Under the pieces are notes generated by a model that worked only from the letters and a program-made list of their open reading frames with translations, made no database searches and was not told the DNA's origin. From Aeromonas veronii bv. veronii (GTDB lineage Bacteria; Pseudomonadota; Gammaproteobacteria; Enterobacterales; Aeromonadaceae): a stretch of DNA of 64,000 bases. Each line of letters starts with the position of its first letter. Within the stretch, counting starts at the first letter, position 1. Shown one piece after another: positions 34,267-45,161 of the stretch. Where the stretch lies: the NCBI RefSeq assembly GCF_000820225.1, contig NZ_CDDK01000007.1:1-64000 (forward strand), given 5' to 3'. Both the position numbers and the translations under genes were made by a program.

Positions 34267-35913
34267 ATGAACGGCGCGCAGTTTTTGGTACAGGCTCTCA
34301 AGAAACAGGGTGTGACCCAGGTGTTTGGTTACCCGGGCGGGGCCATCATGCCGGTCTACGATGCCCTGTATGACGGTGGTCTGGCCCATCAGCTCTGCCG
34401 CCATGAGCAGGGCGCCGCCATGGCGGCGGTGGGCTACGCCCGCGCCTCCGGTCAGGTGGGGGTCTGCATCGCCACCTCCGGCCCCGGCGCCACCAATCTG
34501 GTGACCGGTCTGGCAGAGGCGCTGCTCGATTCGGTGCCGCTGGTGGCCATCAGCGGTCAGGTGCCCTGTGCCGCCATCGGCACCGATGCGTTTCAGGAGG
34601 TCGACGTGCTCGGCATGTCCCTCTCCTGTACCAAGCACTCCTTCATGGTGACCGATGCCGCCGATCTGGGGCGCGTGCTGGCAGAAGCTTTCGCCATCGC
34701 CACCGAAGGTCGCCCCGGCCCTGTGCTGATCGATCTGCCCAAGGATGTGCAGTTGGCCGCGGTGCCTGCCCAGAGCCCGCTGTTTGCAGTGGAAGAGCCG
34801 GAGGTGCTCAACCCCTCGGAGTTGACTGCTGCCCGCTCCTTGCTAGCCGCTGCCGAGCGCCCGGTACTCTACGTCGGTGGCGGGGTGGGCATGGCCAATG
34901 CCGAGCAGCAGTTGCGTGACTTTGCTGCCGCAACCGGCATGCCTGCTGTCACCACCCTCAAGGGGATTGGCGCGCTCGACCCCGATAGTCCCGTTTACCT
35001 CGGTATGCTAGGCATGCACGGCACAAAGGCGGCCAACTACGCGGTGCAGCAGTGCGATCTGCTGCTGGTGGTGGGTGCCCGTTTCGACGACAGGGTGACC
35101 GGCAAGCTGGAGGAGTTCGCCCCCGAGGCCAAGGTGATCCATCTCGATGTGGATGCCGCCGAGTTCGGCAAGCGCCGCGCCGCCGAGGTGGGTATCACCA
35201 CGGATCTCAAACAGGTGCTGCCGCGCCTCGCCATGACTCTCGACATCGCCCCCTGGCGTGAACACTGCGCCGCCATGGCTCGCGAATATGCGTTTCGCTA
35301 CGACCACCCGGGTCAGGCCATCTATGCCCCGGCCTTGCTCAAGCAGCTTTCTGCCAAGTTGCCGGAGACCAGCGTGGTGGCTTGCGACGTGGGTCAGCAT
35401 CAGATGTGGGTGGCCCAGCACATGCGCTTCACCAGCCCGCGCAACCACCTCTCCAGCGCCGGTCTCGGCACCATGGGGTTCGGTCTGCCGGCCGCCATCG
35501 GGGCCAAGATGTCGCGCCCGGAGGATGAAGTGGTGCTGGTGAGCGGTGATGGCTCTTTCATGATGAACGTGCAGGAGCTCGGCACCATCCGCCGGGCCCA
35601 GCTCAAGGTGAAGATGGTGCTGCTGGATAACCAGCGCCTCGGCATGGTGCGCCAGTGGCAGGAGCTGTTCTTCGACGGCCGCTACAGCGAGACCATCCTC
35701 TCCGACAACCCCGATTTCGTCGCCCTGGCTGCCGCTTTCGGCATTCCGGGCGAGACCATCACATGCAAGGAACAGATAGCCGGTGCCCTCGATCGCCTGC
35801 TGGCAAGCGAGAGTGCCTACCTGCTGCATGTGGCCATTTCAGAGGAAGAAAACGTCTGGCCCCTGGTTCCGCCGGGAGTCGCCAACCACCAGATGATGGA
35901 GCAACGCCCATGA
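34267..35913 (+). CDS. ilvG: Acetolactate synthase II, large subunit (intact)
   Basis: A 548-residue thiamine-diphosphate enzyme that makes acetolactate or acetohydroxybutyrate in valine, leucine and isoleucine synthesis. The catalytic Glu is in [11 protein letters not shown] (near residue 48), the FAD region includes [11 protein letters not shown], and the thiamine-diphosphate/magnesium motif GDGSFMMN...N lies near residue 428. The frame is complete, unlike the frameshifted E. coli K-12 ilvG. Its stop overlaps the ilvM start (ATGA). Confidence 0.97.
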   Translation: MNGAQFLVQALKKQGVTQVFGYPGGAIMPVYDALYDGGLAHQLCRHEQGAAMAAVGYARASGQVGVCIATSGPGATNLVTGLAEALLDSVPLVAISGQVPCAAIGTDAFQEVDVLGMSLSCTKHSFMVTDAADLGRVLAEAFAIATEGRPGPVLIDLPKDVQLAAVPAQSPLFAVEEPEVLNPSELTAARSLLAAAERPVLYVGGGVGMANAEQQLRDFAAATGMPAVTTLKGIGALDPDSPVYLGMLGMHGTKAANYAVQQCDLLLVVGARFDDRVTGKLEEFAPEAKVIHLDVDAAEFGKRRAAEVGITTDLKQVLPRLAMTLDIAPWREHCAAMAREYAFRYDHPGQAIYAPALLKQLSAKLPETSVVACDVGQHQMWVAQHMRFTSPRNHLSSAGLGTMGFGLPAAIGAKMSRPEDEVVLVSGDGSFMMNVQELGTIRRAQLKVKMVLLDNQRLGMVRQWQELFFDGRYSETILSDNPDFVALAAAFGIPGETITCKEQIAGALDRLLASESAYLLHVAISEEENVWPLVPPGVANHQMMEQRP

Positions 35914-36188
35914 ATCCGCACACCCTTGCCCAGCCAGCATTTGCACAACACACCCTGCATATCCACGCCCAGCCCAGACCGGAAGTGATGGAGCGGGTGC
36001 TGCGGGTGGTGCGTCACCGCGGCTTCAATCTCTGCGCCCTTAATATGGAGCAGGATTGCCAACAGCTGCGGATCACGGTTACTGTCGAGTCGGTGCGTCC
36101 CATCCAGCAGTTGTGGAGCCAGCTGGTAAAGCTGGTGGACGTCTCCCGGGTCGATGCACTGGAACAGCAACCCCGGATCAGAGCTTAA
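35910..36188 (+). CDS. ilvM: Acetolactate synthase II, small regulatory subunit
   Basis: A 92-residue ACT-domain protein that pairs with IlvG. It begins at the ATGA overlap with ilvG, so the subunits are translationally coupled. [26 protein letters not shown] is the ACT-fold start (about residues 14-39). E. coli isozyme II is insensitive to valine; the same is likely but not shown here. Confidence 0.94.
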   Translation: MNPHTLAQPAFAQHTLHIHAQPRPEVMERVLRVVRHRGFNLCALNMEQDCQQLRITVTVESVRPIQQLWSQLVKLVDVSRVDALEQQPRIRA

Positions 36189-36200
36189 GGAGCCAAGCCA

Positions 36201-37145
36201 ATGTCACAGCCTTCCCAATCCGCCACTCACCCGCAATACATCTGGTTCAACGGCAAACTGGTGCCCTGGCAGGATGCCCAGGTGCACGTGATGAGCCACG
36301 CCCTGCACTATGGTTCCTCGGTGTTCGAGGGGGTGCGTGCCTACGATACCCCCAAAGGCACCTGCATTTTCCGTCTGCAGGAGCACACTCGCCGCCTGTT
36401 CGACTCCGCCAAGATCTACTGGATGGACGTCCCCTACAGCGAGTCCGAAGTGAATGAAGCCTGCCGCACCGTGGTGCGCGAGAACGGCCTGAAGAGCGGC
36501 TACCTGCGCCCGCTGGCCTTTGTCGGCAATGTGGGGCTGGGGCTGCATCCGCCGCTGGATGCCAAGGCCGACCTGATGGTGGCCGCCCTGCCGTGGGGTG
36601 CCTATCTGGGGGCAGAGGGGCTGAAAAACGGGGTGGATGTGTGCGTCACCTCCTGGAATCGGCTCGCTCCCAACACCATACCCACAGGCGCCAAGGCCGG
36701 GGGCAACTACCTGTCGTCCCAGCTGATCAGTCGCGAGGCCAAGCGCAACGGCTTTGCCGAGGGGCTGGCGCTGGATGTGAACGGCTATCTGAGCGAAGGG
36801 GCGGGGGAGAACCTGTTTCTGGTGAAGAACGGCGTACTGTTCACCCCGCCTGCTACCGCCGCCATCCTGCCCGGCATCACCCGCGACACCATCATGACGC
36901 TCGCGCGTGACTTGGGTTACGAGGTGCGCGAGCAGGCGCTGCCCCGTGAGGCGCTGTATGTCGCCGACGAAATCTTCATGACCGGCACCGCCGCCGAAGT
37001 GACCCCGGTGCGCTCCGTCGATCGGATGACGGTGGGCGCTGGCAGCCGTGGTCCGGTGACCGAGCAGCTACAAAACGCCTTCTTCGGCCTGTTTAACGGC
37101 AAGACCGAAGACAAGTGGGGCTGGCTGACCCCAGTCAACGACTGA
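36201..37145 (+). CDS. ilvE: Branched-chain amino acid aminotransferase
   Basis: A 314-residue fold-type IV PLP aminotransferase for the last step of valine, leucine and isoleucine synthesis. The N-terminal YIWFNGKLVPW, HALHYGSSVFEG (about residues 33-44), the lysine in GAKAGGNYLSSQL (near 164) and EGAGENLF are family signatures. ATG 36201 follows AAGGAGCC with 12 bases after the ilvM stop. It lies within the ilv operon. Confidence 0.97.
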   Translation: MSQPSQSATHPQYIWFNGKLVPWQDAQVHVMSHALHYGSSVFEGVRAYDTPKGTCIFRLQEHTRRLFDSAKIYWMDVPYSESEVNEACRTVVRENGLKSGYLRPLAFVGNVGLGLHPPLDAKADLMVAALPWGAYLGAEGLKNGVDVCVTSWNRLAPNTIPTGAKAGGNYLSSQLISREAKRNGFAEGLALDVNGYLSEGAGENLFLVKNGVLFTPPATAAILPGITRDTIMTLARDLGYEVREQALPREALYVADEIFMTGTAAEVTPVRSVDRMTVGAGSRGPVTEQLQNAFFGLFNGKTEDKWGWLTPVND

Positions 37146-37152
37146 TGAGAGA

Positions 37153-37173
37153 GGGGAGGCGTCATGCCTCCCC
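37153..37173. other. Intercistronic hairpin between ilvE and ilvD
   Basis: GGGGAGGC pairs perfectly with GCCTCCCC around GTCAT, eight bases after ilvE. There is no T-run. The rest of the 143-base gap holds no gene. It may mark an mRNA processing point inside the operon. Confidence 0.55.
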
Positions 37174-37288
37174 GAGTCGCTTCCGGTGAGCGCTTCCCTG
37201 AGGAGTCTTCACCAGGATCGATTCCGATCCACTCGTATCATCACCGCATAACGCATCGAGCCCATATGGGCATTCAGGGAGTAGAGAC

Positions 37289-39130
37289 ATGCCGAAGTTG
37301 AGATCCGCCACCACCACCCACGGACGTAACATGGCCGGGGCCCGCGCCCTGTGGCGCGCCACCGGAATGACCGATCAGGATTTCGGCAAGCCCATCATCG
37401 CCGTGGTCAACTCCTTCACCCAGTTCGTGCCGGGCCACGTTCACCTCAAGGATCTGGGCCAGCTGGTGGCGCGCGAAATCGAAGCAGCGGGTGGTGTTGC
37501 CAAGGAGTTCAACACCATCGCCGTGGATGACGGCATCGCCATGGGCCACGGCGGCATGCTTTATTCCCTGCCATCGCGGGAGCTGATCGCCGATTCGGTG
37601 GAGTACATGGTCAACGCCCACTGCGCCGACGCCATGGTCTGCATCTCCAACTGCGACAAGATTACCCCGGGGATGCTGATGGCCGCCCTGCGCATCAACA
37701 TTCCGGTGATCTTCGTCTCCGGCGGCCCGATGGAAGCGGGCAAGACCAAGCTCTCCGACCAGATCATCAAGCTGGATCTGGTAGACGCCATGATCCAGGG
37801 CGCCGACCCCAAGGTCTCCGATGCCCAGAGCGAACAGGTGGAACGCAGTGCTTGCCCCACCTGCGGCTCCTGCTCCGGCATGTTTACCGCCAACTCCATG
37901 AACTGCCTGACAGAGGCGCTTGGCCTCTCCCAGCCGGGCAACGGCTCAATGCTGGCAACCCACAGCGACCGCGAGCAACTGTTCAAGCTGGCGGGTCAGC
38001 GCATCGTGACTTTGGCCAAGCGCTGGTATGAGCAGGACGATGCCTCGGCACTGCCGCGCAATATCGCCACCAAGGCGGCATTTGAGAACGCCATGGCGCT
38101 CGATATCGCCATGGGCGGCTCCACCAATACCGTGCTGCACCTGCTGGCGGCGGCGCAGGAGGCAGGTGTCGACTTCACCATGGCCGATATCGACCGCATG
38201 TCCCGCAAGGTGCCGCAGCTCTGCAAGGTGGCGCCCTCCACCCAGAAATACCATATGGAAGATGTGCACCGCGCCGGCGGCGTGGTCGCCATTCTGGGCC
38301 AGCTGGAAAAAGCGGGTCTGGTGCATGGGGATACCCGTACCGTGCTGGGTTGCTCTCTCGTCGAGCAGCTCGATGAATATGACGTCAGCCGCCAGCCCAG
38401 TCAGGAGGTGGTGGACTTCTATCGCGCCGGGCCAGCCGGGATCCGCACCACCAAGGCGTTCAGCCAGGATTGCCGCTGGCCGGAGCTGGATCTGGACAGA
38501 GCCGAAGGCTGCATCCGCTCGCTGGACAACGCCTACAGCCTGGAAGGGGGCCTGGCCGTGCTCGCCGGCAACCTGGCGCTGAACGGTGCCATCGTCAAGA
38601 CCGCCGGGGTGGATGAGGAGAACCTCACCTTCCGCGGCCCGGCCCGGGTATTCGAGAGCCAGGACACGGCGGTCGCCGGCATTCTGGATGGCACCGTCAA
38701 GGCCGGTGAAGTGGTGGTGATCCGCTACGAGGGCCCGAAAGGGGGCCCCGGCATGCAGGAGATGCTCTATCCCACCACCTATCTGAAATCCATGGGACTC
38801 GGCAAGGCATGCGCCCTGATCACCGATGGCCGCTTCTCCGGCGGCACCTCGGGCCTCTCCATCGGCCACGTTTCGCCGGAGGCGGCCTCCGGCGGCACTA
38901 TCGGTCTGGTGGAGGATGGCGACATCATCAACATCGACATCCCGGCTCGCAGCATGGTGCTGGAGGTGGCCGACAGCGTGCTGGCTGCCCGCCGCGTCGC
39001 CGTCGAAGCCCGTGGCTGGAAGCCGCTCGATCGCCAGCGTCAGGTCTCCTTTGCCCTGCGCGCCTACGCCATGTTCGCCACCAGCGCCGATAAAGGTGCG
39101 GTGCGCGATCGTTCGATGCTGGGGGAATAA
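37289..39130 (+). CDS. ilvD: Dihydroxy-acid dehydratase
   Basis: A 613-residue iron-sulfur dehydratase that forms the 2-keto acid precursors of valine and isoleucine. Conserved cysteines are in [11 protein letters not shown] (near residue 122) and [18 protein letters not shown] (near 190-207), which bind the cluster. The C-terminal [21 protein letters not shown] is the family signature. Length is typical. It lies between ilvE and ilvA in the operon. Confidence 0.97.
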   Translation: MPKLRSATTTHGRNMAGARALWRATGMTDQDFGKPIIAVVNSFTQFVPGHVHLKDLGQLVAREIEAAGGVAKEFNTIAVDDGIAMGHGGMLYSLPSRELIADSVEYMVNAHCADAMVCISNCDKITPGMLMAALRINIPVIFVSGGPMEAGKTKLSDQIIKLDLVDAMIQGADPKVSDAQSEQVERSACPTCGSCSGMFTANSMNCLTEALGLSQPGNGSMLATHSDREQLFKLAGQRIVTLAKRWYEQDDASALPRNIATKAAFENAMALDIAMGGSTNTVLHLLAAAQEAGVDFTMADIDRMSRKVPQLCKVAPSTQKYHMEDVHRAGGVVAILGQLEKAGLVHGDTRTVLGCSLVEQLDEYDVSRQPSQEVVDFYRAGPAGIRTTKAFSQDCRWPELDLDRAEGCIRSLDNAYSLEGGLAVLAGNLALNGAIVKTAGVDEENLTFRGPARVFESQDTAVAGILDGTVKAGEVVVIRYEGPKGGPGMQEMLYPTTYLKSMGLGKACALITDGRFSGGTSGLSIGHVSPEAASGGTIGLVEDGDIINIDIPARSMVLEVADSVLAARRVAVEARGWKPLDRQRQVSFALRAYAMFATSADKGAVRDRSMLGE

Positions 39131-39133
39131 ATC

Positions 39134-40654
39134 ATGGTCTCTGCAGCGGATTATCTACGCAAGGTGCTGCTCTCCCCCGTCTACGAGGCGGCGCGGGTCA
39201 CCCCCCTGCAAACCCTGAAGAAACTCTCCGAGCGGCTCGGCAATCACGTCAGCCTGAAGCGGGAGGACCTGCAACCGGTCCACTCCTTCAAGCTGCGCGG
39301 CGCCTACCACAAGATCGCCACTCTGACCGAGGAGCAGAAGGCGCGCGGCGTCATCGCCGCCTCCGCCGGCAACCACGCCCAGGGGGTCGCCCTGTCGGCC
39401 GCCAAGCTTGGCATCAAGGCGATCATCGTGATGCCCAAGACCACGCCGGACATCAAGATCGATGCGGTGCGCCGGCAGGGCGGCAACGTCATGCTGTTTG
39501 GCAACAGTTTCGACGAGGCCTATGGCGAGAGCCGCCGCCTCGCCATGCTTGAGGGCTACACCCTGATCCCGCCGTTTGACGACGTCGAGGTGATTGCCGG
39601 CCAGGGCACCATCGGCAAGGAGCTGCTGGAGCAGGATACCCATCTCACCCACGTGTTCGTGCCGGTGGGCGGCGGCGGACTGGCCGCCGGGGTGGCGGTC
39701 TACATCAAGCAGCTGCTGCCGGATGTGAAGGTGATCGGGGTGGAGGCGGAGGGCTCCGCCTGCCTCAAGGCCGCGCTGGCGGCCGGCGAGCCGGTTAATC
39801 TGGAGCGAGTCTCGCTGTTTGCGGACGGGGTGGCGGTCAAGCGCATCGGCGAGGAGACCTTCCGGCTGTGCAACCAGTATCTGGACGAAGTGGTGACCGT
39901 CTCCAACGACCAGATCTGCGCCGCGCTGAAAGACATCTTCGACGACTGCCGCGCCATTGCCGAGCCGTCGGGCGCCCTGTCGCTGGCGGGTCTGAAGGCC
40001 TACAGCGAGCGGGAGCAGGTCAAGGGTGGCCGGATGGCGGCCATTTTGTCCGGCGCCAACGTCAACTTCCACAGCCTGCGCTATGTGTCGGAGCGCTGCG
40101 AGATCGGCGAGAAGCGCGAGGGCATGCTGGCGGTGACCATCCCCGAGCGCAAGGGGGCCTTCCTCGACTTCTGTCGTCAGCTTGGGCCCCGCATGGTGAC
40201 CGAGTTCAACTACCGTTATGCCGATGCCGAGCAGGCGTCGCTGTTCGTCTCGGTGCGCCTCACCGGCGGTGACGAGGAGCTGGGCCAGATCATCGATCAA
40301 CTCGGCGGCAACGGTTATCCGGTGGTCAACATGACCGAGAGCGAGCTGGCCAAGAACCACGTACGTTACATGATTGGCGGCCGCCCGGCTCGGCCCCTCG
40401 GTGAACGCCTCTACAGCTTCAAGTTTCCGGAGCAGCCTGGCGCCCTGATGCGCTTTCTCGAGACCCTCGGCTGTCGCTGGAACATCAGCCTGTTCCACTA
40501 CCGCAACCACGGCGCCGACTACGGCCGGGTGCTCTGTGCGTTCGAGCTGCCGGACGAGGACGTGGCCGCCTTCCACGACTACCTGCACGAGATTGGCTAC
40601 GGCTGGAAAGAGGTGAGCGACGACCCCGCCTACCGGCTGTTTCTGGCCAGTTGA
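39134..40654 (+). CDS. ilvA: Biosynthetic threonine ammonia-lyase
   Basis: A 506-residue PLP enzyme that converts threonine to 2-oxobutyrate, committing it to isoleucine. The PLP lysine is in HSFKLRGAYH (near residue 56), the glycine-rich phosphate loop is VPVGGGGLAAG (near 180), and the C-terminal third holds two ACT-like domains for isoleucine feedback. The ATG follows the ilvD stop by three bases. It is the last gene of the operon, before a terminator. Confidence 0.97.
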   Translation: MVSAADYLRKVLLSPVYEAARVTPLQTLKKLSERLGNHVSLKREDLQPVHSFKLRGAYHKIATLTEEQKARGVIAASAGNHAQGVALSAAKLGIKAIIVMPKTTPDIKIDAVRRQGGNVMLFGNSFDEAYGESRRLAMLEGYTLIPPFDDVEVIAGQGTIGKELLEQDTHLTHVFVPVGGGGLAAGVAVYIKQLLPDVKVIGVEAEGSACLKAALAAGEPVNLERVSLFADGVAVKRIGEETFRLCNQYLDEVVTVSNDQICAALKDIFDDCRAIAEPSGALSLAGLKAYSEREQVKGGRMAAILSGANVNFHSLRYVSERCEIGEKREGMLAVTIPERKGAFLDFCRQLGPRMVTEFNYRYADAEQASLFVSVRLTGGDEELGQIIDQLGGNGYPVVNMTESELAKNHVRYMIGGRPARPLGERLYSFKFPEQPGALMRFLETLGCRWNISLFHYRNHGADYGRVLCAFELPDEDVAAFHDYLHEIGYGWKEVSDDPAYRLFLAS

Positions 40655-40681
40655 GTAAGGGGGCTTCAACAACTCATCAGG

Positions 40682-40704
40682 AGGGAGGCGTTATGCCTCC
40701 CTTT
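40682..40704 (+). terminator. Terminator of the ilv operon
   Basis: AGGGAGGC pairs perfectly with GCCTCCCT over a 5-base loop, then TTGC. The U-tract is short, so read-through is possible. Confidence 0.65.
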
Positions 40705-40955
40705 GCTATTGCTGCGTGTGGATAGGTCCACTCCGTACGACGCAACGTCATGGTTTAACTGGCAAAACAGTGTGAATAGGTACACAGGTGATTTTTACGC
40801 CGGATATTGCTGGCAAGCTCACACTCCTGATGGCTTGGTCATTTGAGGCTGCGTTCGGATGGGATACCCTGAATAGCGGAGAGGCCGCCTGACGGCTTCA
40901 CACAGGGAAAGTGCGCACTCAGGCGCCCATAACGACTTATTGCAGAGGCGAAAAT
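40705..40955 (+). promoter_or_regulatory. ompA upstream region with CRP-like site
   Basis: About 250 bases without a gene. TGTGAATAGGTACACA at 40771-40786 matches the CRP consensus TGTGA-N6-TCACA at nine of ten core positions. A hairpin GCCGCCTGACGGC lies at about 40886-40898, so the porin probably has a long structured 5' leader. GAGGCG precedes the start codon. Confidence 0.5.
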
Positions 40956-42050
40956 ATGAATAAATCCATGCTTGCCGTATTGGTCAGTGGTTTGCTGGCG
41001 GCCGGAGCCGTGCAGGCCGCCGCTCAGGACAATACCTGGTATGTCGGTGGCAAGGCCGGTTGGTCCAATTACTATGGCGTTGACCACAACCAGTATGCCG
41101 AGTCGATTGCCCAGACGTTGGGTAATACCAGCGAGAACACGGATGATCTGGGTCTGGGCCTGTTCGCCGGTTACCAGCTCAACCCCAACCTGGGTTTCGA
41201 GCTGGGTTATGACTGGCTTGGCAAATACGACACCACTTCGGGCACTGGCGCCAATACCCTCAATACCGAAGCCAAGAGCCAGATGATTCAGGCCACCATG
41301 AAGATCAGCTTCCCGGCAACAAATGTGCTCGATCTTTATGGTCGACTGGGCGGCGCCTATGCCTGGACGGATAGCGAGATCAGCTTCGCCAATACCAGCG
41401 AGACCGGTAAAAAGCATGGCGCCGCCTTCGTTGGTGCGCTGGGTGCCGAATATGCCATCGATCGTGACTGGGCCGCCCGTCTGGAGTACCAGTACACCAC
41501 GCCGCTGGGAGATGCCTCTCTCGATCGCTCCGGCATCGAGATGGATAACGGCCTGATCTCGTTCGGGATGCTCTATCGCTTCGGTCAGCAAGGTGGCGAG
41601 GTCGTAGCACCGGCGCCCGCTCCGGCCGCCGAACCGGCACCTGTAGCCGTGGTTGAGCCCAAGACCTTCAGTCTGAGTTCCGATGTGCTGTTCGAGTTCA
41701 ACAAAGCGACCCTGAAACCGGCTGCCAATCAGGCGCTCGATGCCCTGTTCAGCCAGATTGTGGCGGCCAATCCGAAAGATGGTGTCGCAACTGTTATCGG
41801 TTATACCGACCGCATTGGTTCCGACAATTACAACCTGGCCCTCTCCGAGAAGCGGGCCCAGAGCGTGGCCAGCTATCTGGTATCCAAAGGCTTGTATGCC
41901 GACAAGGTACGAGTCGAGGGACGTGGCAAGGCCAATCCGGTCACTGGCAGCAGCTGTGCCAGCCGATCCAAGCAGGAGCTGATCGCCTGTCTGGCACCGG
42001 ATCGCCGGGTAGAAATCCATCTGGAAGGGGTCTCCCAGCCTGTCCAATAA
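40956..42050 (+). CDS. ompA: OmpA-family outer-membrane porin
   Basis: A 364-residue outer-membrane protein. A signal peptide (residues 1-22, cut near VQA-AAQ) precedes an eight-stranded beta-barrel (DNTWYVGGKAGWS to GMLYRFG, ~24-210), an Ala-Pro hinge (APAPAPAAEPAPVAVVEP) and a C-terminal peptidoglycan-binding domain with GYTDRIGSDNYNLALSEKRA (~288-307). Two Cys in SSCASRSKQELIACL likely form a disulfide, as in E. coli OmpA. ATG 40956 starts the signal peptide. Aeromonads often carry more than one OmpA paralog; I cannot say which this is. Confidence 0.93.
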   Translation: MNKSMLAVLVSGLLAAGAVQAAAQDNTWYVGGKAGWSNYYGVDHNQYAESIAQTLGNTSENTDDLGLGLFAGYQLNPNLGFELGYDWLGKYDTTSGTGANTLNTEAKSQMIQATMKISFPATNVLDLYGRLGGAYAWTDSEISFANTSETGKKHGAAFVGALGAEYAIDRDWAARLEYQYTTPLGDASLDRSGIEMDNGLISFGMLYRFGQQGGEVVAPAPAPAAEPAPVAVVEPKTFSLSSDVLFEFNKATLKPAANQALDALFSQIVAANPKDGVATVIGYTDRIGSDNYNLALSEKRAQSVASYLVSKGLYADKVRVEGRGKANPVTGSSCASRSKQELIACLAPDRRVEIHLEGVSQPVQ

Positions 42051-42077
42051 GCAGAGCAACGGGAGCAATAAATGTAA

Positions 42078-42105
42078 AAACGGGAGGCTTGGCCTCCCGT
42101 TTCTT
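42078..42105. terminator. Bidirectional terminator between ompA and the YeeE-family gene
   Basis: AAACGGGAGGC and GCCTCCCGTTT form a perfect stem between two convergent genes. Confidence 0.85.
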
Positions 42106-42129
42106 ATGGGGTGTTTACGATGTCGTGCC

Positions 42130-43239
42130 TCAGAGCCCGAACAGCGGGCGCAGGCGGATGCCGATCAGGCTGCCAGCGAGGGCCATCAGCATCCAGACCC
42201 AGCCGTGCAGGCTGCCGGACGCCGTGCCATCGAAGAAGCCGCCGAGGTTGCAGGCGGCGTACATGGCCCCCATCCCCATCAGCAGGCCGCCAATGATGGA
42301 TGCCAGACTGTTGCCGATCCGCATCGGGGCGAAGTTACCGCCACCGCTCAGGCAGCGCGCCAGCATGGCCCCCAGAATGCCGAGCCAGAACATGCCGACC
42401 ATGGGGTTGATAAAGAGCGGCTGGGCCAGTTTCGGGTTCCCCTCGAACAGGCCAAACAGGGAGGCTCCACGCAGCGCCATGTCATAGACGGCGCCGGTGA
42501 TGGTCCAGGCCGAGCCGTGCAGAGCGACCACGGACGAGTTGAGCAGGGCGATGATGATGCCGCCGGTCAGCACGGTGAAGCGGCCATCGCGCCAGAACAG
42601 GTTGCCGCCGCTGAAGAGGGGCTTGAGTTCGCCGGTGCGCTTGAGTTCGCTGTTGCGAAACAGCAGGAACAGTGCGGCGACCAGCGCCAGATTGAGCAGC
42701 ATGCCGCTCCAGATATTGCCGGTCAGATCCCGGGCCAATACCACATGGCTGGAGAAGGTGGCCTCCAGTTCGGGGCGGAACTGGTTGCTGATGAGGGTGC
42801 CGATGCCGTAGCAGATCAGCACCAGCCAGAAGCGGGGTTGTCCCTCGCCGCAGCAGTAAAGAGTGCCGGTGGCGCAGACGCCTGCCAGCTGCATGCCGAT
42901 GCCGAACAGGAAGGCTCCGACGATGAAAGGAATGCCGATAGCCATCACGTTACCCACCATGGCATCGCCAAACAGGGCGTGGCTAAAGGAGAGGAAGGTG
43001 GTGAACAGCAGAATTTCGATGGCGATGGTGAGCAGGTGAACCCGCACGTAGTAGCTGTTGCGCTTGGTCAGCATTTCGCGCCAACCGAATACGATGCCGA
43101 AGCGACTGAAGGAGAGGGTGAAGCCGAAGCCGAATCCGATCAGGGCCATCAGAGCCCATTTCATACCAAAGGTGTTGCCAAGCCAGATTAACGCTCCCCC
43201 CGCGATTGCCACGATGGGGAGCGACCATTTTCGAGTCAT
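42130..43239 (-). CDS. YeeE/YedE-family (TsuA-like) membrane transporter
   Basis: A 369-residue polytopic inner-membrane protein with about nine hydrophobic segments. Two repeats carry the family signatures: GIGMQLAGVCATGTLYCCGEGQ-type (around residues 114-133) and GMGAMYAACNLGGFF (near 325-339). TsuA members take up thiosulfate and rely on conserved cysteines; the Cys residues here sit in the equivalent motifs. Substrate is therefore a sulfur oxyanion or related species by inference. A TusA/SirA-like partner is not adjacent. Confidence 0.85.
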   Translation of the reverse strand: MTRKWSLPIVAIAGGALIWLGNTFGMKWALMALIGFGFGFTLSFSRFGIVFGWREMLTKRNSYYVRVHLLTIAIEILLFTTFLSFSHALFGDAMVGNVMAIGIPFIVGAFLFGIGMQLAGVCATGTLYCCGEGQPRFWLVLICYGIGTLISNQFRPELEATFSSHVVLARDLTGNIWSGMLLNLALVAALFLLFRNSELKRTGELKPLFSGGNLFWRDGRFTVLTGGIIIALLNSSVVALHGSAWTITGAVYDMALRGASLFGLFEGNPKLAQPLFINPMVGMFWLGILGAMLARCLSGGGNFAPMRIGNSLASIIGGLLMGMGAMYAACNLGGFFDGTASGSLHGWVWMLMALAGSLIGIRLRPLFGL

Positions 43240-43361
43240 GTCAGTTGATCCTTGCAGTTGGTTTTTAGAGGGGCGGATCCTATTCCCTCATGGAGTCTAA
43301 TGCTACCCATTTAACCAGTGCAGAGAAAAAGGGGAGCGCTGACTCCCGTCAGCGCTGGGGA

Positions 43362-44981
43362 TCAATGGCGGGTGGTGTCGAGATGGAAGTGGTGAGTCTG
43401 TCTGCTCAGGATGCGGGCGTGCTGGGCGACCATGGTCGCCTCTTCGGCGGCCTGACTGGCGCTCTGGTTGGCCTCGGCCGCCAACCGCGACATCTCCCCG
43501 ACCTGATGGTGGATCCCTTGCACCAGCCGGGTCTCATCGCTCATCAACTGATCGACCTGAGCGATGCGCTGATTGATCTCCTCGCAGCTCTGCGCGATCC
43601 GGGCGACGCTCTGGCGCGCTGTCATCGTGTGAGTGACCGCCTGTTCGACCCGGGCCAGCTCGGTATCCATCTCGCTGGCGGCGCGCAGGCTGACATCCTG
43701 GATCTTGCCGATGATGGTGTTGATCTCGGTGGTGGCGCTGCCGGTGCGGGTCGCCAGCGAGCGTACTTCATCAGCTACCACGGCAAAACCGCGTCCCTGT
43801 TCACCTGCCCGCGCCGCTTCAATGGCGGCGTTCAGCGCCAGCAGATTGGTCTGATCCGCAATATCGTGAATGGCGCCCGCCAGCCCGGCAATCTGCTGCG
43901 AGAGGCCAGCCAGATCCGAAATGGTATGGGAGACCTGCTTCACGCCCGTGACTTGTTCCCCGATCACCTGTTCCACTGTGTGGATGGCGAGTGTCGCCTC
44001 TTGTGCCCGCTCTGCTGACTGCAGGGTTTGCTCCCCCACCTGATGCAGCTGGCTACCCGCCTGTTCAATGGAGTGGGTGAGCTGTTCGATGGCCTGTTCG
44101 ATATGGTGGGCCGCCCCGACCTGAGCCTGACTGTCATCGGTGTGCCGTTGTGCCATGGCGGTCAGGCTGGTGGCGCGATCATCCAGCGTACTGGCGCTGC
44201 GCTGCAGGGACTCCACCAGGGTTGCCAGCTGGTCACGCATGGCCCCGATCTGGCGGATCAGCTCGCCGATGGCATCAAGCCCCGGCTCCGGCATGGGGCG
44301 GTTCAACTCCCCTTCGGCGATGGCGGCGGTGGCCTTGCCAGCGGCCAGCAGTCGCTGTTGGGTGGGGCGTCCCAGCCAGAAGATGAGCCCTGCCCCCAGC
44401 AGCGCAGCGCACAACAGCAGGGCGTAACAGAGTCGGGTGGTGTTGGCGAGATGGGCCATCTGCTCGGCGGCATACTGGTTGCCGCGGATGACGGTGGTGG
44501 CCACCCCTAGCCGGTGGGCGTTATAGAGGGTGTGCAGGCGTGCCGCAATCGCGCCCGCCTGCGCCAGATCCCCCGCCTTGATGGCGGGGACAAACTTGTC
44601 GTTGAGCAACTGCCAGAACAGTTCCCCCTGCACTTTTTGCTCCCCCAGCAGCAGCACCCTGAGGGGCTCGTTCAGGCTGCTCTCTTGCCAGAAACGGTTA
44701 CGGCTCTCGAACTCTTGCTGCAGTCGGGCGAGGGTTTGCAGCAGGGGCTCCCGCTCCTCCGGTTTGGCATGGAGCAGGGTGTAGACCTGCAACTGGGATT
44801 CGATGAGGTAGAGGGGCGGCGGCAGAATATCGGCTACCACATCCTTCCCCTGTCCCATCTGATCGGCTGCGCTCCGGACCGAATAAAGCCCGAAAAAGCT
44901 GATGGAGATCAGCGTGATAATGACCATGATCCCCAGAATCTGACCAAAAAGCAGGGATCTGTCGTGAATGTGCTTGAGCAT
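43362..44981 (-). CDS. Methyl-accepting chemotaxis protein
   Basis: A 539-residue receptor. Membrane spans at about residues 12-33 and 185-205 bracket a ~150-residue helical periplasmic sensor domain of the four-helix-bundle type. A HAMP linker follows ([26 protein letters not shown] region, ~206-235). The signalling hairpin tip is [21 protein letters not shown] and [14 protein letters not shown] (near residues 375-410), which contacts CheA and CheW. There is no C-terminal CheR-docking pentapeptide. The ligand is unknown and no che genes are adjacent. Confidence 0.92.
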   Translation of the reverse strand: MLKHIHDRSLLFGQILGIMVIITLISISFFGLYSVRSAADQMGQGKDVVADILPPPLYLIESQLQVYTLLHAKPEEREPLLQTLARLQQEFESRNRFWQESSLNEPLRVLLLGEQKVQGELFWQLLNDKFVPAIKAGDLAQAGAIAARLHTLYNAHRLGVATTVIRGNQYAAEQMAHLANTTRLCYALLLCAALLGAGLIFWLGRPTQQRLLAAGKATAAIAEGELNRPMPEPGLDAIGELIRQIGAMRDQLATLVESLQRSASTLDDRATSLTAMAQRHTDDSQAQVGAAHHIEQAIEQLTHSIEQAGSQLHQVGEQTLQSAERAQEATLAIHTVEQVIGEQVTGVKQVSHTISDLAGLSQQIAGLAGAIHDIADQTNLLALNAAIEAARAGEQGRGFAVVADEVRSLATRTGSATTEINTIIGKIQDVSLRAASEMDTELARVEQAVTHTMTARQSVARIAQSCEEINQRIAQVDQLMSDETRLVQGIHHQVGEMSRLAAEANQSASQAAEEATMVAQHARILSRQTHHFHLDTTRH

Positions 44982-45112
44982 GTTGCCTCCATTCGGCTCC
45001 GTTCATGGATAGCATAGCTCTCTGGCGGGATAGTGAGACTCGGATGTGGTCTGTTGATGGCGAGTCGGCTCTGGAGAAGGGGAAGTCGCAGTCTGAAGGT
45101 CACTGGTGGCAC

Positions 45113-45142
45113 GAAAAAGAACCCCGGCTGATGAGCCGGGGT
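45113..45142 (-). terminator. Terminator of rarD
   Basis: ACCCCGGCT pairs with AGCCGGGGT; read on the minus strand it is followed by TTCTTTTTC. It lies 20 bases after the rarD stop. Confidence 0.88.
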
Positions 45143-45161
45143 CGATGGTGGTGAGTCGGTG

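Noticed and set aside
42106-43191. A 361-codon plus-strand frame opposite the YeeE-family gene
   Set aside because: Gln/Ala/Gly-rich composition and no start signal; the minus-strand transporter has clear family motifs.
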